From positions 62,633 through 126,632 of the forward strand of contig PMHO01000057.1 in the NCBI GenBank assembly GCA_003156715.1: a DNA stretch of 64,000 nt, in the 5' to 3' direction. Both the position numbers and the translations under genes were made by a program. Position 1 is the first letter of the stretch. Each line of letters starts with the position of its first letter. The notes under the pieces are model-generated. The model saw only the letters and a program-made list of their open reading frames with translations. It was not told the origin of the DNA and made no database searches. This document shows, in pieces, positions 36,151 through 47,293 of the stretch. Source of the DNA: Candidatus Tityobacter terrigena (GTDB lineage: Bacteria; Vulcanimicrobiota; Vulcanimicrobiia; Vulcanimicrobiales; Vulcanimicrobiaceae).

Positions 36151-37548
36151 GTGATGCGCGGCGAGGGTTGCTGGATGCCGACCCGTCATCCTCATCATCG
36201 AGTTAGGGAGGTCCCTTATAAGGCTTCGGCGCTCGCCTGCTGCCTGCTTTCCGCATGCAGCGGAGGCGGCGGAAGCGCTCCAGTCGGGGCGACGCGATAC
36301 GCCGACGCGGTGCATTTCGACGAGCCGCTCTCGCGGCTGCACCCGCCGCACAGAAAAACTTCATCCAACCCGATTCAGCACGTGGTCGTCATCATCCAGG
36401 AAAACCAGAGTTTCGACCACCTTTTCAACGGTTATCCAGGCGCGAACACCGTTTCTACCGGCATGACGCACACCGGCGCGACGGTGCCGCTCGTCGAGCA
36501 GCATCTGGGAGCTGGCCCCAACACCGAGCACTTCTCGACGGACTTCTTGCTCGATTACGATGGTGGCCGAATGGATGGTTTCGACCTCAACACAGCTTCC
36601 GAGAAACCGTACCTCGGGGCGTACCACTTCATCGACCCGAACGACATTCAACCATACATTCAAATGGCGAATCAGTACGTTTTGAGCGACAACTATTTCT
36701 CCTCGCACATCGATGCCAGCTTCGTAGCTCACCAATATCTCATCGCGGCGCAGGCGAATCAGGCCGTCGACGTGCCGAGCGGAAGGTGGGGATGCAGCGT
36801 TCTCACCGACGACTTCGTCGCAAGCCTGAATCCGGATCGAACGGTTGGAGCCCTCCAGGCGCCGTGCTTCAACTACACGACGCTGGCCGACGAACTCGAC
36901 TCGGCAGGCCTGACGTGGCACGATTATTCGCCGGGCATTCAAGCTTCGGGGGGAGCGTGGTCGCCATATCAAGCGGTGAGCCACATCTACAACGGCCCGG
37001 ACTGGAAAGCCGACGTAATCAGCCCCGAGACCCAGATCCTCGAAGACATCCCAAACGGAATCCTCAGCAACGTAACCTGGGTGACTCCCGACACCGCAAA
37101 CTCCGACCACCCGGGGTCGGGTAGCCTGACAGGCCCGTCGTGGGTCGCCTCCATCGTGAACGCGATCGGTGAAAGCCCCTTCTGGGACAGCACGGTGATC
37201 TTCGTCACGTGGGACGAGTGGGGCGGCGAGTACGACCACGTTCCGCCGCCGTACGAAGATTACGACGGGGATGGCTTTCGCGTGCCGCTTCTGTGCATCT
37301 CGCCATACGCGTATTCAGGGGTGGTCAATCACACGCAGCTCGAGTCGGCCGGAATCCCGAAGTTCATCGAGAAAACGTTTGGATTGGCGACGCTGGCGGC
37401 CGCGGACGCGCGCGCGACGCCCGCCGACTCGGGCTGCACCAATCCAAGCTTGAGCACGCCCCGCACGTTTACGGGGATCAGCGCATCGTACAGCCGGAAC
37501 TACTTTCTGCACGAAAAGCACCACAACGTTCCACCCGACGACTACTGA
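36151..37548 (+). CDS. Secreted phosphoesterase lipoprotein (phospholipase C family), copy 2
   Basis: A 465-residue paralog of the gene at 33628. The lipobox is LLSACSG, preceded by a basic, histidine-rich start region. The catalytic-domain motifs are the same: HVVVIIQENQSFDHLFNGY, SHIDASFVAHQYL and VTWDEWGGEYDHVPPP. The two copies are alike along their length and differ mainly at the N-terminus and around residues 75-105, and copy 2 lacks a two-residue insert before PYLGAYH. GTG at 36151 or ATG at 36154 could be the start. All likely metal ligands are kept. Confidence 0.88.
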   Translation: MMRGEGCWMPTRHPHHRVREVPYKASALACCLLSACSGGGGSAPVGATRYADAVHFDEPLSRLHPPHRKTSSNPIQHVVVIIQENQSFDHLFNGYPGANTVSTGMTHTGATVPLVEQHLGAGPNTEHFSTDFLLDYDGGRMDGFDLNTASEKPYLGAYHFIDPNDIQPYIQMANQYVLSDNYFSSHIDASFVAHQYLIAAQANQAVDVPSGRWGCSVLTDDFVASLNPDRTVGALQAPCFNYTTLADELDSAGLTWHDYSPGIQASGGAWSPYQAVSHIYNGPDWKADVISPETQILEDIPNGILSNVTWVTPDTANSDHPGSGSLTGPSWVASIVNAIGESPFWDSTVIFVTWDEWGGEYDHVPPPYEDYDGDGFRVPLLCISPYAYSGVVNHTQLESAGIPKFIEKTFGLATLAAADARATPADSGCTNPSLSTPRTFTGISASYSRNYFLHEKHHNVPPDDY

Positions 37549-37584
37549 TCTCCGATGCGCCGCCGGTTCCCCACGGAGAATCCC

Positions 37585-38754
37585 ATGCGCTCTTCCTTCT
37601 CAACCGCGTTGGCAGCGCTGACCGTAGCCGGCGCTCTGGCCGGCGGTTGCGCCGGAAACACGAGCGCAACGAGCTCGCAGTCCTCCTCGTCGCTCGGCGG
37701 CGATTCGGCGGACCGCTCGGCCGGCGCGTCGGTGCGCAGCCAGCTCGGCGCCGGATTGGAGCCGGCCGCCGGCAGTTCATGCGACTCGTCGTCGACGATC
37801 GGGGCCGGCGCTTCCATGCTGCCCGATACGAAGGCAGATAAGACGGGCGGCACGCTGTTCGTTTCTATTGGGAATTCGGCGGTTCGGGAGTTCTATGGTT
37901 CGGGAACGGATCCGAACCCCTTCGGCACCCTTACGGCCCAGCTTGGCCACCCGCGCGGCGTGTCGGTTGACTCGCACGGGACGTTGTACGTCGCGAACTA
38001 TGATAGTGCATCCGGCCCGGGCGACGTAGTTGAGTTTCCAGAAGGACAAGACAAGCCGACCGTTACGCTCTCCTATCAGCTCGACCGTCCGATATTTGCG
38101 GCCGCCGACAACAAGGGAAACGTCTACGTCATTAACGATGCCGGCGGTCCGATCTTGATTTTCCCCCCCGGCAGCAGTTCGTCGCCCTCGCAACTGGGCG
38201 GGTTCGATTACCCCACCTCGCTCGCATTCGATTCCTCGTGGAACCTATACGTTGTCGACCGCGCCTATGGGAGCTCCGCGCCGCTCGGTGCGGTGTTCGA
38301 GATTGCGGCGGGCTCCCAGGTCAAGACGAATCTCGGACTAACCGGCCTGAACAGTCCCGTTGGGATCGCGATCGACTCATCCAACGATCTTTTCGTCTCG
38401 AATCTCGGTAACAACACGGTCACCGAGTACGCCCCGGGAGCGACCGTTCCTAAGCTCACGATATCAGATGGGCTCTGCTATCCATGGAATCTGGCATTGA
38501 ACGCGTCGAACGACTTGTTCGTCGTGAACCTCGGCGCGCCGCCCAAGGGGAACGTGCTGGTCTACGGTCCGAACTCTACCAGCCCGCTGGCGGCCCTCTC
38601 GAAGCTAAACGATCCGCAAGGTGTTGCCGTCAATCCGAACTACCCTGCCACACCATCGCCGAAACCGACCCGCACCCCGAAGCCAAAGCCGACACCGACA
38701 CCGACGCCGACAGCGGTACAATTTCCGACGCCGACGCCCACGCCGGTGCCTTGA
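37585..38754 (+). CDS. NHL/beta-propeller lipoprotein, copy 2
   Basis: A 389-residue paralog of the gene at 35043. The signal peptide ends in ALAGGCAGN, giving a lipobox-like Cys. The Ser/Gly-rich linker and the propeller repeats are conserved (HPRGVSVDSHGTLYVANY, ADNKGNVYVIND, PVGIAIDSSNDLFVSN, WNLALNASNDLFVVN). The C-terminus is an extended Pro/Thr/Lys tail of about 30 residues, longer than in copy 1. The ATG at 37585 has the same CCCACGGAGAA leader as copy 1, which supports both starts. It closes the duplicated two-gene block. Confidence 0.8.
   Translation: MRSSFSTALAALTVAGALAGGCAGNTSATSSQSSSSLGGDSADRSAGASVRSQLGAGLEPAAGSSCDSSSTIGAGASMLPDTKADKTGGTLFVSIGNSAVREFYGSGTDPNPFGTLTAQLGHPRGVSVDSHGTLYVANYDSASGPGDVVEFPEGQDKPTVTLSYQLDRPIFAAADNKGNVYVINDAGGPILIFPPGSSSSPSQLGGFDYPTSLAFDSSWNLYVVDRAYGSSAPLGAVFEIAAGSQVKTNLGLTGLNSPVGIAIDSSNDLFVSNLGNNTVTEYAPGATVPKLTISDGLCYPWNLALNASNDLFVVNLGAPPKGNVLVYGPNSTSPLAALSKLNDPQGVAVNPNYPATPSPKPTRTPKPKPTPTPTPTAVQFPTPTPTPVP
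38659..38750 (+). repeat. Short Pro/Thr-coding tandem repeat
   Basis: Degenerate six-base units of the CCGACA / CCGACG type encode the PT- and KP-rich tail at the end of NHL copy 2. The run is short and imperfect. It may vary in length between strains. Confidence 0.6.
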
Positions 38755-38804
38755 GGCTTGTCTCGGCCCGGTTTCGCGGCGTCCGAGAGAATCGGCCGTG
38801 ATGG

Positions 38805-39374
38805 CTACTTATCGAGGAAGGGCGTCCCTTCGTGGGCGACCAGCAGATCGTGCATGTCGTTGGCGTGCTCTTCTTCGACCGAAAGGATGCCCTCTAGCAT
38901 GACCCGCGTGGTCGGATCCTTCTCGCCGAAATAGCGAATTAGCTCGCGATAGTGCTCGACCGCGATGCGCTCGGCAATCAAGTTCTCCTTGATCATTTCG
39001 ATCAAGTTGCCGCCTTTGCCGTATTCCGATGCCGAGCGTGAAGACAAGCCCTCGGGATTGAAGTTCGGCGTGCCGCCGAGCTGATTGATGCGTTCGGCAA
39101 CGGACATCATGTGTTCTTGTTCCTCTCTGGCATGTTCGGCAAATTCGTCTTTGACGCTCTCGCTGTCGATTCCGACGGCGGCGACCGCATGCATCGTGTA
39201 GCGCAGCACGCACACGATCTCGGTGGCGAGCACGCTTTGCAGGATGTCGATCGTCTGCTCGACGTCGCCCTCGTAGTTATCGGTTACGGGCCCTTGGCCG
39301 ATCTTTTCCTTGGCCCGGCGCCGCAGCTCGAGTACGTCGGTCAAGAACGGCTTGGTCGTCGCGTTGTCACTCAT
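38805..39374 (-). CDS. Ferritin-like (bacterioferritin-type) protein
   Basis: A 189-residue four-helix-bundle protein. Likely di-iron ligands are Glu in LATEIVCVLRYTMHA, Glu/His in AREEQEHMMSVAER, Glu in ERIAVEHYREL and EEEHANDMHDLL. The length and motifs fit the bacterioferritin / Dps-like ferritin-like branch that occurs in many soil bacteria. The haem-binding methionine of classical bacterioferritin cannot be placed with confidence. It probably stores iron or removes peroxide. The gene stands alone between convergent NHL copy 2 and the hyu genes. Confidence 0.85.
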   Translation of the reverse strand: MSDNATTKPFLTDVLELRRRAKEKIGQGPVTDNYEGDVEQTIDILQSVLATEIVCVLRYTMHAVAAVGIDSESVKDEFAEHAREEQEHMMSVAERINQLGGTPNFNPEGLSSRSASEYGKGGNLIEMIKENLIAERIAVEHYRELIRYFGEKDPTTRVMLEGILSVEEEHANDMHDLLVAHEGTPFLDK

Positions 39375-39454
39375 CGAAGGGCGTCCTTTCACGGGCGAGG
39401 GGCGGAGCGCCGTCTGCGCTTGCGCAACGGTTGTTCCCTCTTTTGGTGCGCTTC

Positions 39455-41093
<1,639 letters not shown>

Positions 41094-41116
<23 letters not shown>

Positions 41117-43277
41117 CCTTCGTCAGCAGCAGGTTGCCGAAGCGGTCCACGATCGCGTCCCAGCCCGGTGCGACCAACGTGCACGAGTCGTACTGTTCGA
41201 TGAGCGCCGGGCCTGCGAGGCGGTTGCCGGGCTTGAGTGCCGCGCGCGCAAAGACCGGGGTCGCGCGGCGTCCTTCCCCGGCGAAATAGACCTCGCGCCG
41301 CTCGTCCACCGCCGCGGGCGCGGGCGACCGGCTCGCCGCCGCGCCCGTAACCGCGAGTTTCGGTTTTGCTCGCAAACCGACCGCGGTCGAGCGCGCCGCG
41401 ACGATTTCGATTGCGTCCTCGGGCGAGGCGTAGCCGTACGCCTGATGGTGTTGGACGTGAAAGTCTTCCAAGGCGCGCTGGAGCGCGACGCCGTCGAACG
41501 GCGTCGACGCTGGGACGGCGAGTTCGAAGCCTTGACCCAAGTAGCGCACGTCCAGTTCGCGCGTCAACGCCGCTTCGCCGTTGCGATTGCCCTGAGCGGC
41601 GAGCGCCTCAACCCCGGCACGCTCCATCTCGGCGAACAGCGATTCGGCGCGCGCTGGGTCCAGTCGCTCGGCCGATTCCATCACTGAGCGTACGGCGTTG
41701 ACGCGCAGGTCGGCCGCAAGCAAACCGTAGGCGGAGAATAGCCCAGGATCGACCGGGATGACGATCCGAGCGATGCCGAGGTCCCACGCGACCGCGCATG
41801 CGTGAAGTGGTCCGGCGCCGCCGAAGGCGATCAAGCTGAACGAACGCGGGTCGTGGCCCCGCTCGACGGTGACGATGCGCAGGATCTTCGCCATCTCCGC
41901 GTCGACGAGGCGAACGACGCCGGCGGCGAGTCCGTCGAGATCGAGCTCGGGCAGACTTGGCAAGAGCGCTTCGAGCGCTTGGCGCGAGCGGCTCGCGTCG
42001 ATCTTTAACGCCCCGCCAAGCAGGGCGAACGGATTCAACCGGCCCAGAACGATGTCAGCGTCGGTGACGGTGGGCTGCATCGCGCGGCCGTAGGCCGCGG
42101 GCCCGGGGTCGGCGCCGGCCGAGAGGGGCCCGACGCGCAGTGCGCCGCCGGCATCGACGAAGGCGATCGTCCCCCCGCCCGCACTGACCTCGGCCAAATC
42201 GACGAAGGGGAAACGAACCGGGTAGCCCGAGCCTTTGACGGCGCGCCCGGAATGCGTCCGGCCGGCTGCTTCCAGCTCGCGAGCGACTTGGACGCGGCCG
42301 GCCACGATCGTGCCCGCTTTGGCGGTGGTGCCGCCCATGTCGAACGAGAGCACGTTTTCGAGACCGAGTTCCGCGCCCAGATATGCGGCAGCGATGACTC
42401 CCGAGGCGGGCCCGCTTTCGATCAGGCTAGCGGGCCGGTCCGCGACGGTCCCGAGTGCCGCCATGCCCCCTCCCGATTGCATGACGTACGCGGGCGCGCC
42501 GATGCCGAGCCGGCGCACGTGCGCCTCCAAGCGCTCGAGATAGCCGCGCACGAGCGGCCCAAGCACCGCGTTGACCACCGTCGTGCTCGTGCGCTCGAAC
42601 TCACGATATTCGGGATCGACCTCGCTTGACACGATCACGGGCAATTCGGGAAAACGCTCGAGGAGCGCCGCGCGCGCCAAGCGTTCGTGCTCGGGATTGG
42701 CGTAGCTGTGAAGAAAGGCGATCGCAACCGCGCCGACGCCGGCACGTGCCAACTCGTTCAAAATGGGCTCGAGCGAAGCTCGCTCTAGCGCCGTGACGAC
42801 GCGCCCGAACGGATCGAGTCGCTCGCAGACCCCGAAGCGCAAACGGCGTTCGACGAGCGGTACCGGCCGGCGTACGGATAGATTGTAGAGTTCGCTACGG
42901 TTCTGCCGGCCGATCTCGAGGACGTCGCGGAAGCCCTGCGTCGCGAGCAGCGCGATTGTAGGCAACTCCAAGTTCAATTGGCCGAGCAACGCGTTGGTCG
43001 CGACCGTGCTCGAGTGCGACAGCAGCACGATGTCTTGCGGCGCGACCTCGCATAACAGCGAGCGCAGCGCCTCGGCGACCCCCAGTTCCGGCGCGCGAGG
43101 TGTCGATGCCACCTTGAGCCGCATCAAGGCGCCGGTGGTCTCGTCGAGGGCGATCACGTCGGTAAACGTGCCGCCGACGTCGATCCCGACGCGTACGCGC
43201 CCCGCCCCCGTTCGCGTGGGCAACCGTTCGCCCAACGTCGAAGGCCTCGCCGGCAGCGTCGCGCATTCATCGCGCAC
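41094..43277 (-). CDS. hyuA: Hydantoinase A / oxoprolinase-type subunit
   Basis: A protein of about 727 residues with the actin-like ATPase fold of HyuA. The phosphate loop is GIDVGGTFTDVIALD; further motifs are LLSHSSTVATNALL, SFDMGGTTAKAGTI, VSAGGGTIAFVD and IAFGGAGPLHAC. It would phosphorylate and activate the substrate for the HyuB partner. The start is uncertain: I chose GTG at 43277; a TTG at 43307 is in frame, and no good Shine-Dalgarno decides it. It is first in hyuA-hyuB and divergent from the ATP-grasp gene. Confidence 0.9.
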
Positions 43278-43321
43278 CTCGGGTAATCGACCTCGATATG
43301 GGCTCAAGCCTGCGCGAACGC

Positions 43322-43345
43322 GCCGCAGAATCAGGAATCTGCGGC
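43322..43345. promoter_or_regulatory. Perfect hairpin in the hyuA / ATP-grasp divergent region
   Basis: GCCGCAGA (43322-43329) and TCTGCGGC (43338-43345) form a perfect eight-base inverted repeat with an eight-base spacer. It lies 45 bases from the hyuA start in a 182-base divergent region. A regulator-binding site fits the position; a leader hairpin is the alternative. Confidence 0.4.
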
Positions 43346-43459
43346 TGCGATGAGGGGCAACCGCCTGGGACTTTCGTAGGTCAACGGCACCTGCGCGGGC
43401 CGGGACAAGACCGGTTTGGGGGGTTGAACCAGCGCTTGCGTCCGCGTTAGCATCCTCGG

Positions 43460-44716
43460 GTGGCGTCCGGGAGCGTTAATCGCCCGTTGGCTTCCGGCGT
43501 GTCGGAGGCTGTAGCGGCGCGTGCCGACCGAGCTGCTGCAGGGTCGCCCAAGCGTGCGGTCTGTCTGATTGCCACCTGTCACGCCTGGGAATCGACGGCG
43601 TTCTTACCCTCGCTTTTAGCCGGGGCCGGGCTTGAGGTCGAGGCATTGTCGCCTGGCCTCGTAGGCCTGAGTTCGTTCGTCTCGCGCCACGAGCGCTGTT
43701 CGCGCCGGCCCTCGGAAGCCGCTTGCCAATTGGCGCGGCTGATCTCGCAACGCCGTTACGACTGGATCATCGTTTCCGACGAAGATCTGCTGGCAGCCGC
43801 CGCAGAGATGATGGACCCGCTTGAGTGCCGTGCTTGGTTTCCAGCCGATGCCAAGCGTTCGGCGATCGTTTCGAAGTATTCATTTCTAGAGCAGATGAGC
43901 GCGCTGGGGGTGAGCATACCGGCTTTCCGTTTCGTTCGAAGCGCCGACGAGGCAACGGAGTGGATGGGCGAATTGCAGGCCCCGCTGGTCATCAAAGGCG
44001 ACCGAGGATTCGGCGGGAGGGAGGTTCGCCTCGCGCCCGATGTTGCACATTTGCGCTCCGCCGTGGCGGCCCTTACGCCGGTTTACGGCCGCGTTCTCGC
44101 GCAGCGATGGATCCGTGGCGACGACGTGTCGGCGAGCGTGCTCTACCGGCACGGTGAGCCGATCGCGTGGCAAGCTTTCCGAACGTCATGCTGTTATCCG
44201 GACACCTACTCAGCCTCCACGCTTCACGAATCGATCGTTCATCCGGCGCTCGAAGGCATCATCCGCGCGGTCGGCGCCGCCACGCGATTTCACGGCTTCG
44301 CCGGCGTGGATTTCATCGTCGACGCCGCATCGCGCGAGCTTTTCCTCTTGGAACTCAATCCTCGGCCAACGCTCGGGCATGCCGGCGCCGCCTTAAGCCG
44401 GCGATTTTTCGAGCCTGCCGTACGTGCCTTCATAAGCGACGCGACGCAGGCCGAAGTGCATCGCGAATCGGGCGCCCCGGCGCGGGTATTTTTTCCATCG
44501 TACCTGTTTTATGCATCGAAACATCCGCAACGGGCCAAACTGTCGCACCTGCTTCGCTGTTTCTCCGACATGCCGTTGAGCGACTGGCGCGTATGCACGT
44601 GGCTGGTCATCCGTTCGCTGAAAAACGCGTTTACTCGCGCTCCGCAGCGCGCACGTTCGTTTCCTTTGCCGGCGCGGCTTCCTGCGCGTCGCGCGCTCAG
44701 CAGAGGCAGCGTATGA
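43460..44716 (+). CDS. ATP-grasp ligase
   Basis: A 418-residue ATP-grasp protein. The ATP-binding lysine region is PLVIKGDRGFGGREV; the metal-binding end is GVDFIVDAASRELFLLELNPRPTLGH with the Glu and Asn ligands. The N-terminal part has a Rossmann-like pre-ATP-grasp domain (AVCLIATCHAWESTAFLPSL). Such proteins join a carboxylate to an amine or thiol. The basic C-terminal 90 residues have no assigned role. The stop overlaps the next gene's ATG (ATGA), so it is coupled to a flavin monooxygenase. The acceptor and donor substrates are unknown. Start GTG. Confidence 0.82.
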   Translation: MASGSVNRPLASGVSEAVAARADRAAAGSPKRAVCLIATCHAWESTAFLPSLLAGAGLEVEALSPGLVGLSSFVSRHERCSRRPSEAACQLARLISQRRYDWIIVSDEDLLAAAAEMMDPLECRAWFPADAKRSAIVSKYSFLEQMSALGVSIPAFRFVRSADEATEWMGELQAPLVIKGDRGFGGREVRLAPDVAHLRSAVAALTPVYGRVLAQRWIRGDDVSASVLYRHGEPIAWQAFRTSCCYPDTYSASTLHESIVHPALEGIIRAVGAATRFHGFAGVDFIVDAASRELFLLELNPRPTLGHAGAALSRRFFEPAVRAFISDATQAEVHRESGAPARVFFPSYLFYASKHPQRAKLSHLLRCFSDMPLSDWRVCTWLVIRSLKNAFTRAPQRARSFPLPARLPARRALSRGSV

Positions 44717-45978
44717 GCGGCGCTGACGTGGCGGTGATCGGTGCCGGCCCCTATGGTCTATCCATCAGCGCGCACCTGGCCAAGGGCGGTCTGAGCGTAC
44801 GTACCTTTGGAATTCCGATGGAAAGCTGGCGCACAAGCATGCCTGCCGGTATGTTCTTGAAATCCGAAGGGTTTGCCTCAAATCTGTATGCCCCAGGTGG
44901 CGCGTTCACCCTCGCCGAGTACTGCCGCGCACGCGGCATCGAATACGCCGACTTGGGCGTTCCGGTCTCCCTCGAGACGTTTTCCGCCTACGGCGAGGCC
45001 TTCCAGAAAAAGTTCGTGCGCGAAGTCGACTCGCGCAAGGTCGTAAACATTCGCTGGAAACGTGCAGCCGGATTCGAGATCGAGTTAGAGGACGGTACGT
45101 ACCAGAGCGCGCGCAACGTGATCGTGGCGGTGGGCCTCACACATGCGCAATACGTACCTTCGGCCTTAGCAGAGCTTCCCGCCACGTTCTGCTCGCACAG
45201 CGCGCGGCATCACCGCTTCGACGACCTTGCCGGCCGCGACGTGACCGTTGTCGGCGCAGGCGCGTCGGCCGTCGACTGCGCCATTGCCTTGCACGCGTCA
45301 GGAGCAAACGTCCGAATCGTCAGCCGGCGCGAACCTAGCTTTCATTCGCCTCCGGAGAGCGCAACGCGCTCGCTCTACGAGCGCGTTCGTCACCCTTGGT
45401 CGGGTCTTGGAAAAAATTGGAAGGCGTATTTCTACGCTGAGTTTCCGCACGTTTTCTATCGGCTTCCGCCGCCCGTGCGCGTGAAAGTGGCGCGTACCGC
45501 GCTCGGACCGGCGGCCGGCTGGTTCACAAAAGATGCCGTGGCCGGTCGAATTGAGGTGCGTTCGGGGCTTGTATGCCGGCGTGCCGAGGTTCGGAAGGGA
45601 CGCGTGCTGCTGCACATGGAGAGCACCGCAGGCGGTCCAAGCCGGCCGCTCGAGACCGACTTCGTTCTTGCGGCGACGGGCTTTGCGGTCGACGTGAAGC
45701 GCATCCCGTTTCTCAATGAAATGCTGCCGTCGATTCGCTTGTTCGAGAGGTCGCCCGTCCTTTCGCCCAGCTTCGAAAGCTCACTTCCCGGCTTGTTCTT
45801 TGCTGGCGTTAGCGCGAAAGACAGTTTTGGGCCGGTATTGCGGTTCGCATTCGGCGCGCGATTCACGGCGGAACGGCTTGCCGCGCGCCTTTTGCGCATT
45901 GCGTTCGCAGGTTCGCCGGCCGGTCGCGCAGCCGAAGCCAACGGACGACTTGCGGCCGGCCTGGCTGGAGGTTCGTGA
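44713..45978 (+). CDS. FAD-dependent monooxygenase-like protein
   Basis: A 421-residue flavoprotein. The FAD-binding motif is AVIGAGPYGLSISAHLAKGG at the N-terminus and the NADPH-binding motif is VVGAGASAVDCAIALHASGA in the middle. Near the end it has the ATG-type motif LAATGFAVDVKRIPF. The GxGPYGLS form and the layout resemble flavin-containing monooxygenases, including L-lysine/L-ornithine N-hydroxylases, but it could be another FMO branch. I chose the ATG at 44713 that overlaps the ATP-grasp stop; the frame is open upstream only as a shadow. Together with the ATP-grasp protein it may modify and ligate a small amino-acid-like metabolite. Confidence 0.82.
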   Translation: MSGADVAVIGAGPYGLSISAHLAKGGLSVRTFGIPMESWRTSMPAGMFLKSEGFASNLYAPGGAFTLAEYCRARGIEYADLGVPVSLETFSAYGEAFQKKFVREVDSRKVVNIRWKRAAGFEIELEDGTYQSARNVIVAVGLTHAQYVPSALAELPATFCSHSARHHRFDDLAGRDVTVVGAGASAVDCAIALHASGANVRIVSRREPSFHSPPESATRSLYERVRHPWSGLGKNWKAYFYAEFPHVFYRLPPPVRVKVARTALGPAAGWFTKDAVAGRIEVRSGLVCRRAEVRKGRVLLHMESTAGGPSRPLETDFVLAATGFAVDVKRIPFLNEMLPSIRLFERSPVLSPSFESSLPGLFFAGVSAKDSFGPVLRFAFGARFTAERLAARLLRIAFAGSPAGRAAEANGRLAAGLAGGS

Positions 45979-46056
45979 GGGCGCCGCGCCACGTTGCGTT
46001 TTCCTGAAGAGGGCGCGTCAAAGGGTGCTTACACGCCGCTGACGTAGCCTGTCGAG

Positions 46057-46944
46057 GTGCCGAAAACGCGCGAACCCGTCCGCCTAGACGTCAGGAAAAC
46101 GTACAAGTTGTACGTCAACGGCGAGTTCGTGCGCTCCGAGTCGGGCCGCAGCGACGTCGTGGGCGCGGGCACCGATGACAGCGCCAACATCGCACGGGCA
46201 TCGCGCAAGGATTTACGCGACGCGGTCGTTGCGGCGCGGGCCGCCTTCGCGAGTTGGGCTACCGCGGCGCCGATGAATCGGGGTCTCGTGCTGTACCGCC
46301 TGGCCGAGATGATGGACGCGCGCCGCGCGCAGTTCGTGGAGCGCTTGCGCGCGGGGACGAAGCTCGACGAAATCGAGGCGTTGCGCGAGACGAATGCGGC
46401 GATCGATCGCACCCTTTGGTACGCCGGTTGGTGCGACAAGTATGCCGCGGTGCTCTCGTCGCGCAACCCGGTGGCGGGGCCGTACTATAACTATTCCACG
46501 CCCGAGCCGATGGGCGTCGTCGGCGTCGTCGCACCCGACGAGCCGGCCTTGCTCGGGCTGGTTTCGGCGGTCGTTCCGCCGCTGGTCTCGGGAAATACGG
46601 TGGTCGCACTGGCCTCCGAGGTCGATCCGCGCACGGCGCTCGTCTTTGCGGAATGCGTCGCTACCTGCGATCTGCCGCCCGGCAGCGTCAATCTTTTGAC
46701 CGGCCGCCGGATTGAGGTCGCGCCGCACCTCGCTCGCCACATGGACGTCAATGCCCTGGAGACGTTTTCGCTCGACACGCCCTTCGCGACCGAGCTCGAG
46801 CGGCTGGCCAGTGACAACCTCAAGCGTTGCCGCGTCGTCCCGTCGCCGTCGCCGGCCGACTGGTTCGCCGACGAAGCGCAGGACCTAGCGCAGATTGCGG
46901 CCTTTACCGAAATCAAGACGATCTGGCATCCGGCTGGAATCTGA
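46057..46944 (+). CDS. ALDH-fold protein lacking the catalytic domain
   Basis: A 295-residue protein with the N-terminal, cofactor-binding part of aldehyde dehydrogenases (KLYVNGEFVRSESG, then MNRGLVLYRLAEMM, EPMGVVGVVAPDEPALLGL, SGNTVVALASEVDP, LPPGSVNLLTG). The region that normally carries the catalytic Cys and the LELGG glutamate is missing, yet the extreme C-terminus AAFTEIKTIWHP matches the end of full-length ALDHs. So this looks like an ALDH with its catalytic domain deleted, not a frame break. Such proteins often sit beside deoC and a normal ALDH; here that pair is 25 kb away. Start GTG. Confidence 0.78.
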   Translation: MPKTREPVRLDVRKTYKLYVNGEFVRSESGRSDVVGAGTDDSANIARASRKDLRDAVVAARAAFASWATAAPMNRGLVLYRLAEMMDARRAQFVERLRAGTKLDEIEALRETNAAIDRTLWYAGWCDKYAAVLSSRNPVAGPYYNYSTPEPMGVVGVVAPDEPALLGLVSAVVPPLVSGNTVVALASEVDPRTALVFAECVATCDLPPGSVNLLTGRRIEVAPHLARHMDVNALETFSLDTPFATELERLASDNLKRCRVVPSPSPADWFADEAQDLAQIAAFTEIKTIWHPAGI

Positions 46945-46997
46945 TCCGGGGCACCTGGGGTAGATGCGGCGGGGGCGTGTTCGCCGAAGGGAGCTCC

Positions 46998-47243
46998 GTG
47001 CCAAACGATCCAGCACCCTTTCCACGTGACGACCTGCGCGCTGCGACCGACAACGCCAACGCGCACGCCGCGATCGACGCCCTTCACGCCGAGATTGGGA
47101 GCCCACAGCCCGACCCCGGCAGGGTCCGCGACCACGTTGCGACGCTTCAGCTGTGGCCTTCGCTGATCGCCCCGCTCGAGCGCTGGTATTTGGATCCGCG
47201 CACGCAGACCTTTATCGCCGACCTCACCTCCGCAGGCTTATAG
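46998..47243 (+). CDS. Small protein of unknown function
   Basis: An 81-residue acidic/neutral protein, mostly predicted helix, starting MPNDPAPFPRDDLRAA. The GTG at 46998 has AAGGGAG just upstream, a good ribosome-binding site that supports the start. No family assigned. It lies between the ALDH-like gene and tRNA-Ser and may be co-transcribed with the former. Confidence 0.6.
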   Translation: MPNDPAPFPRDDLRAATDNANAHAAIDALHAEIGSPQPDPGRVRDHVATLQLWPSLIAPLERWYLDPRTQTFIADLTSAGL

Positions 47244-47293
47244 GGCTCGCAGGCGGCGAGCGCGGCGGGCCGAAGTGCGGGCCGACCGGTCGG

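Noticed and set aside
43361-43440. Possible c-di-GMP riboswitch in the hyuA/ATP-grasp gap
   Set aside because: A few GGxxGG blocks looked suggestive, but the conserved core and tetraloop-receptor of that class are not there.
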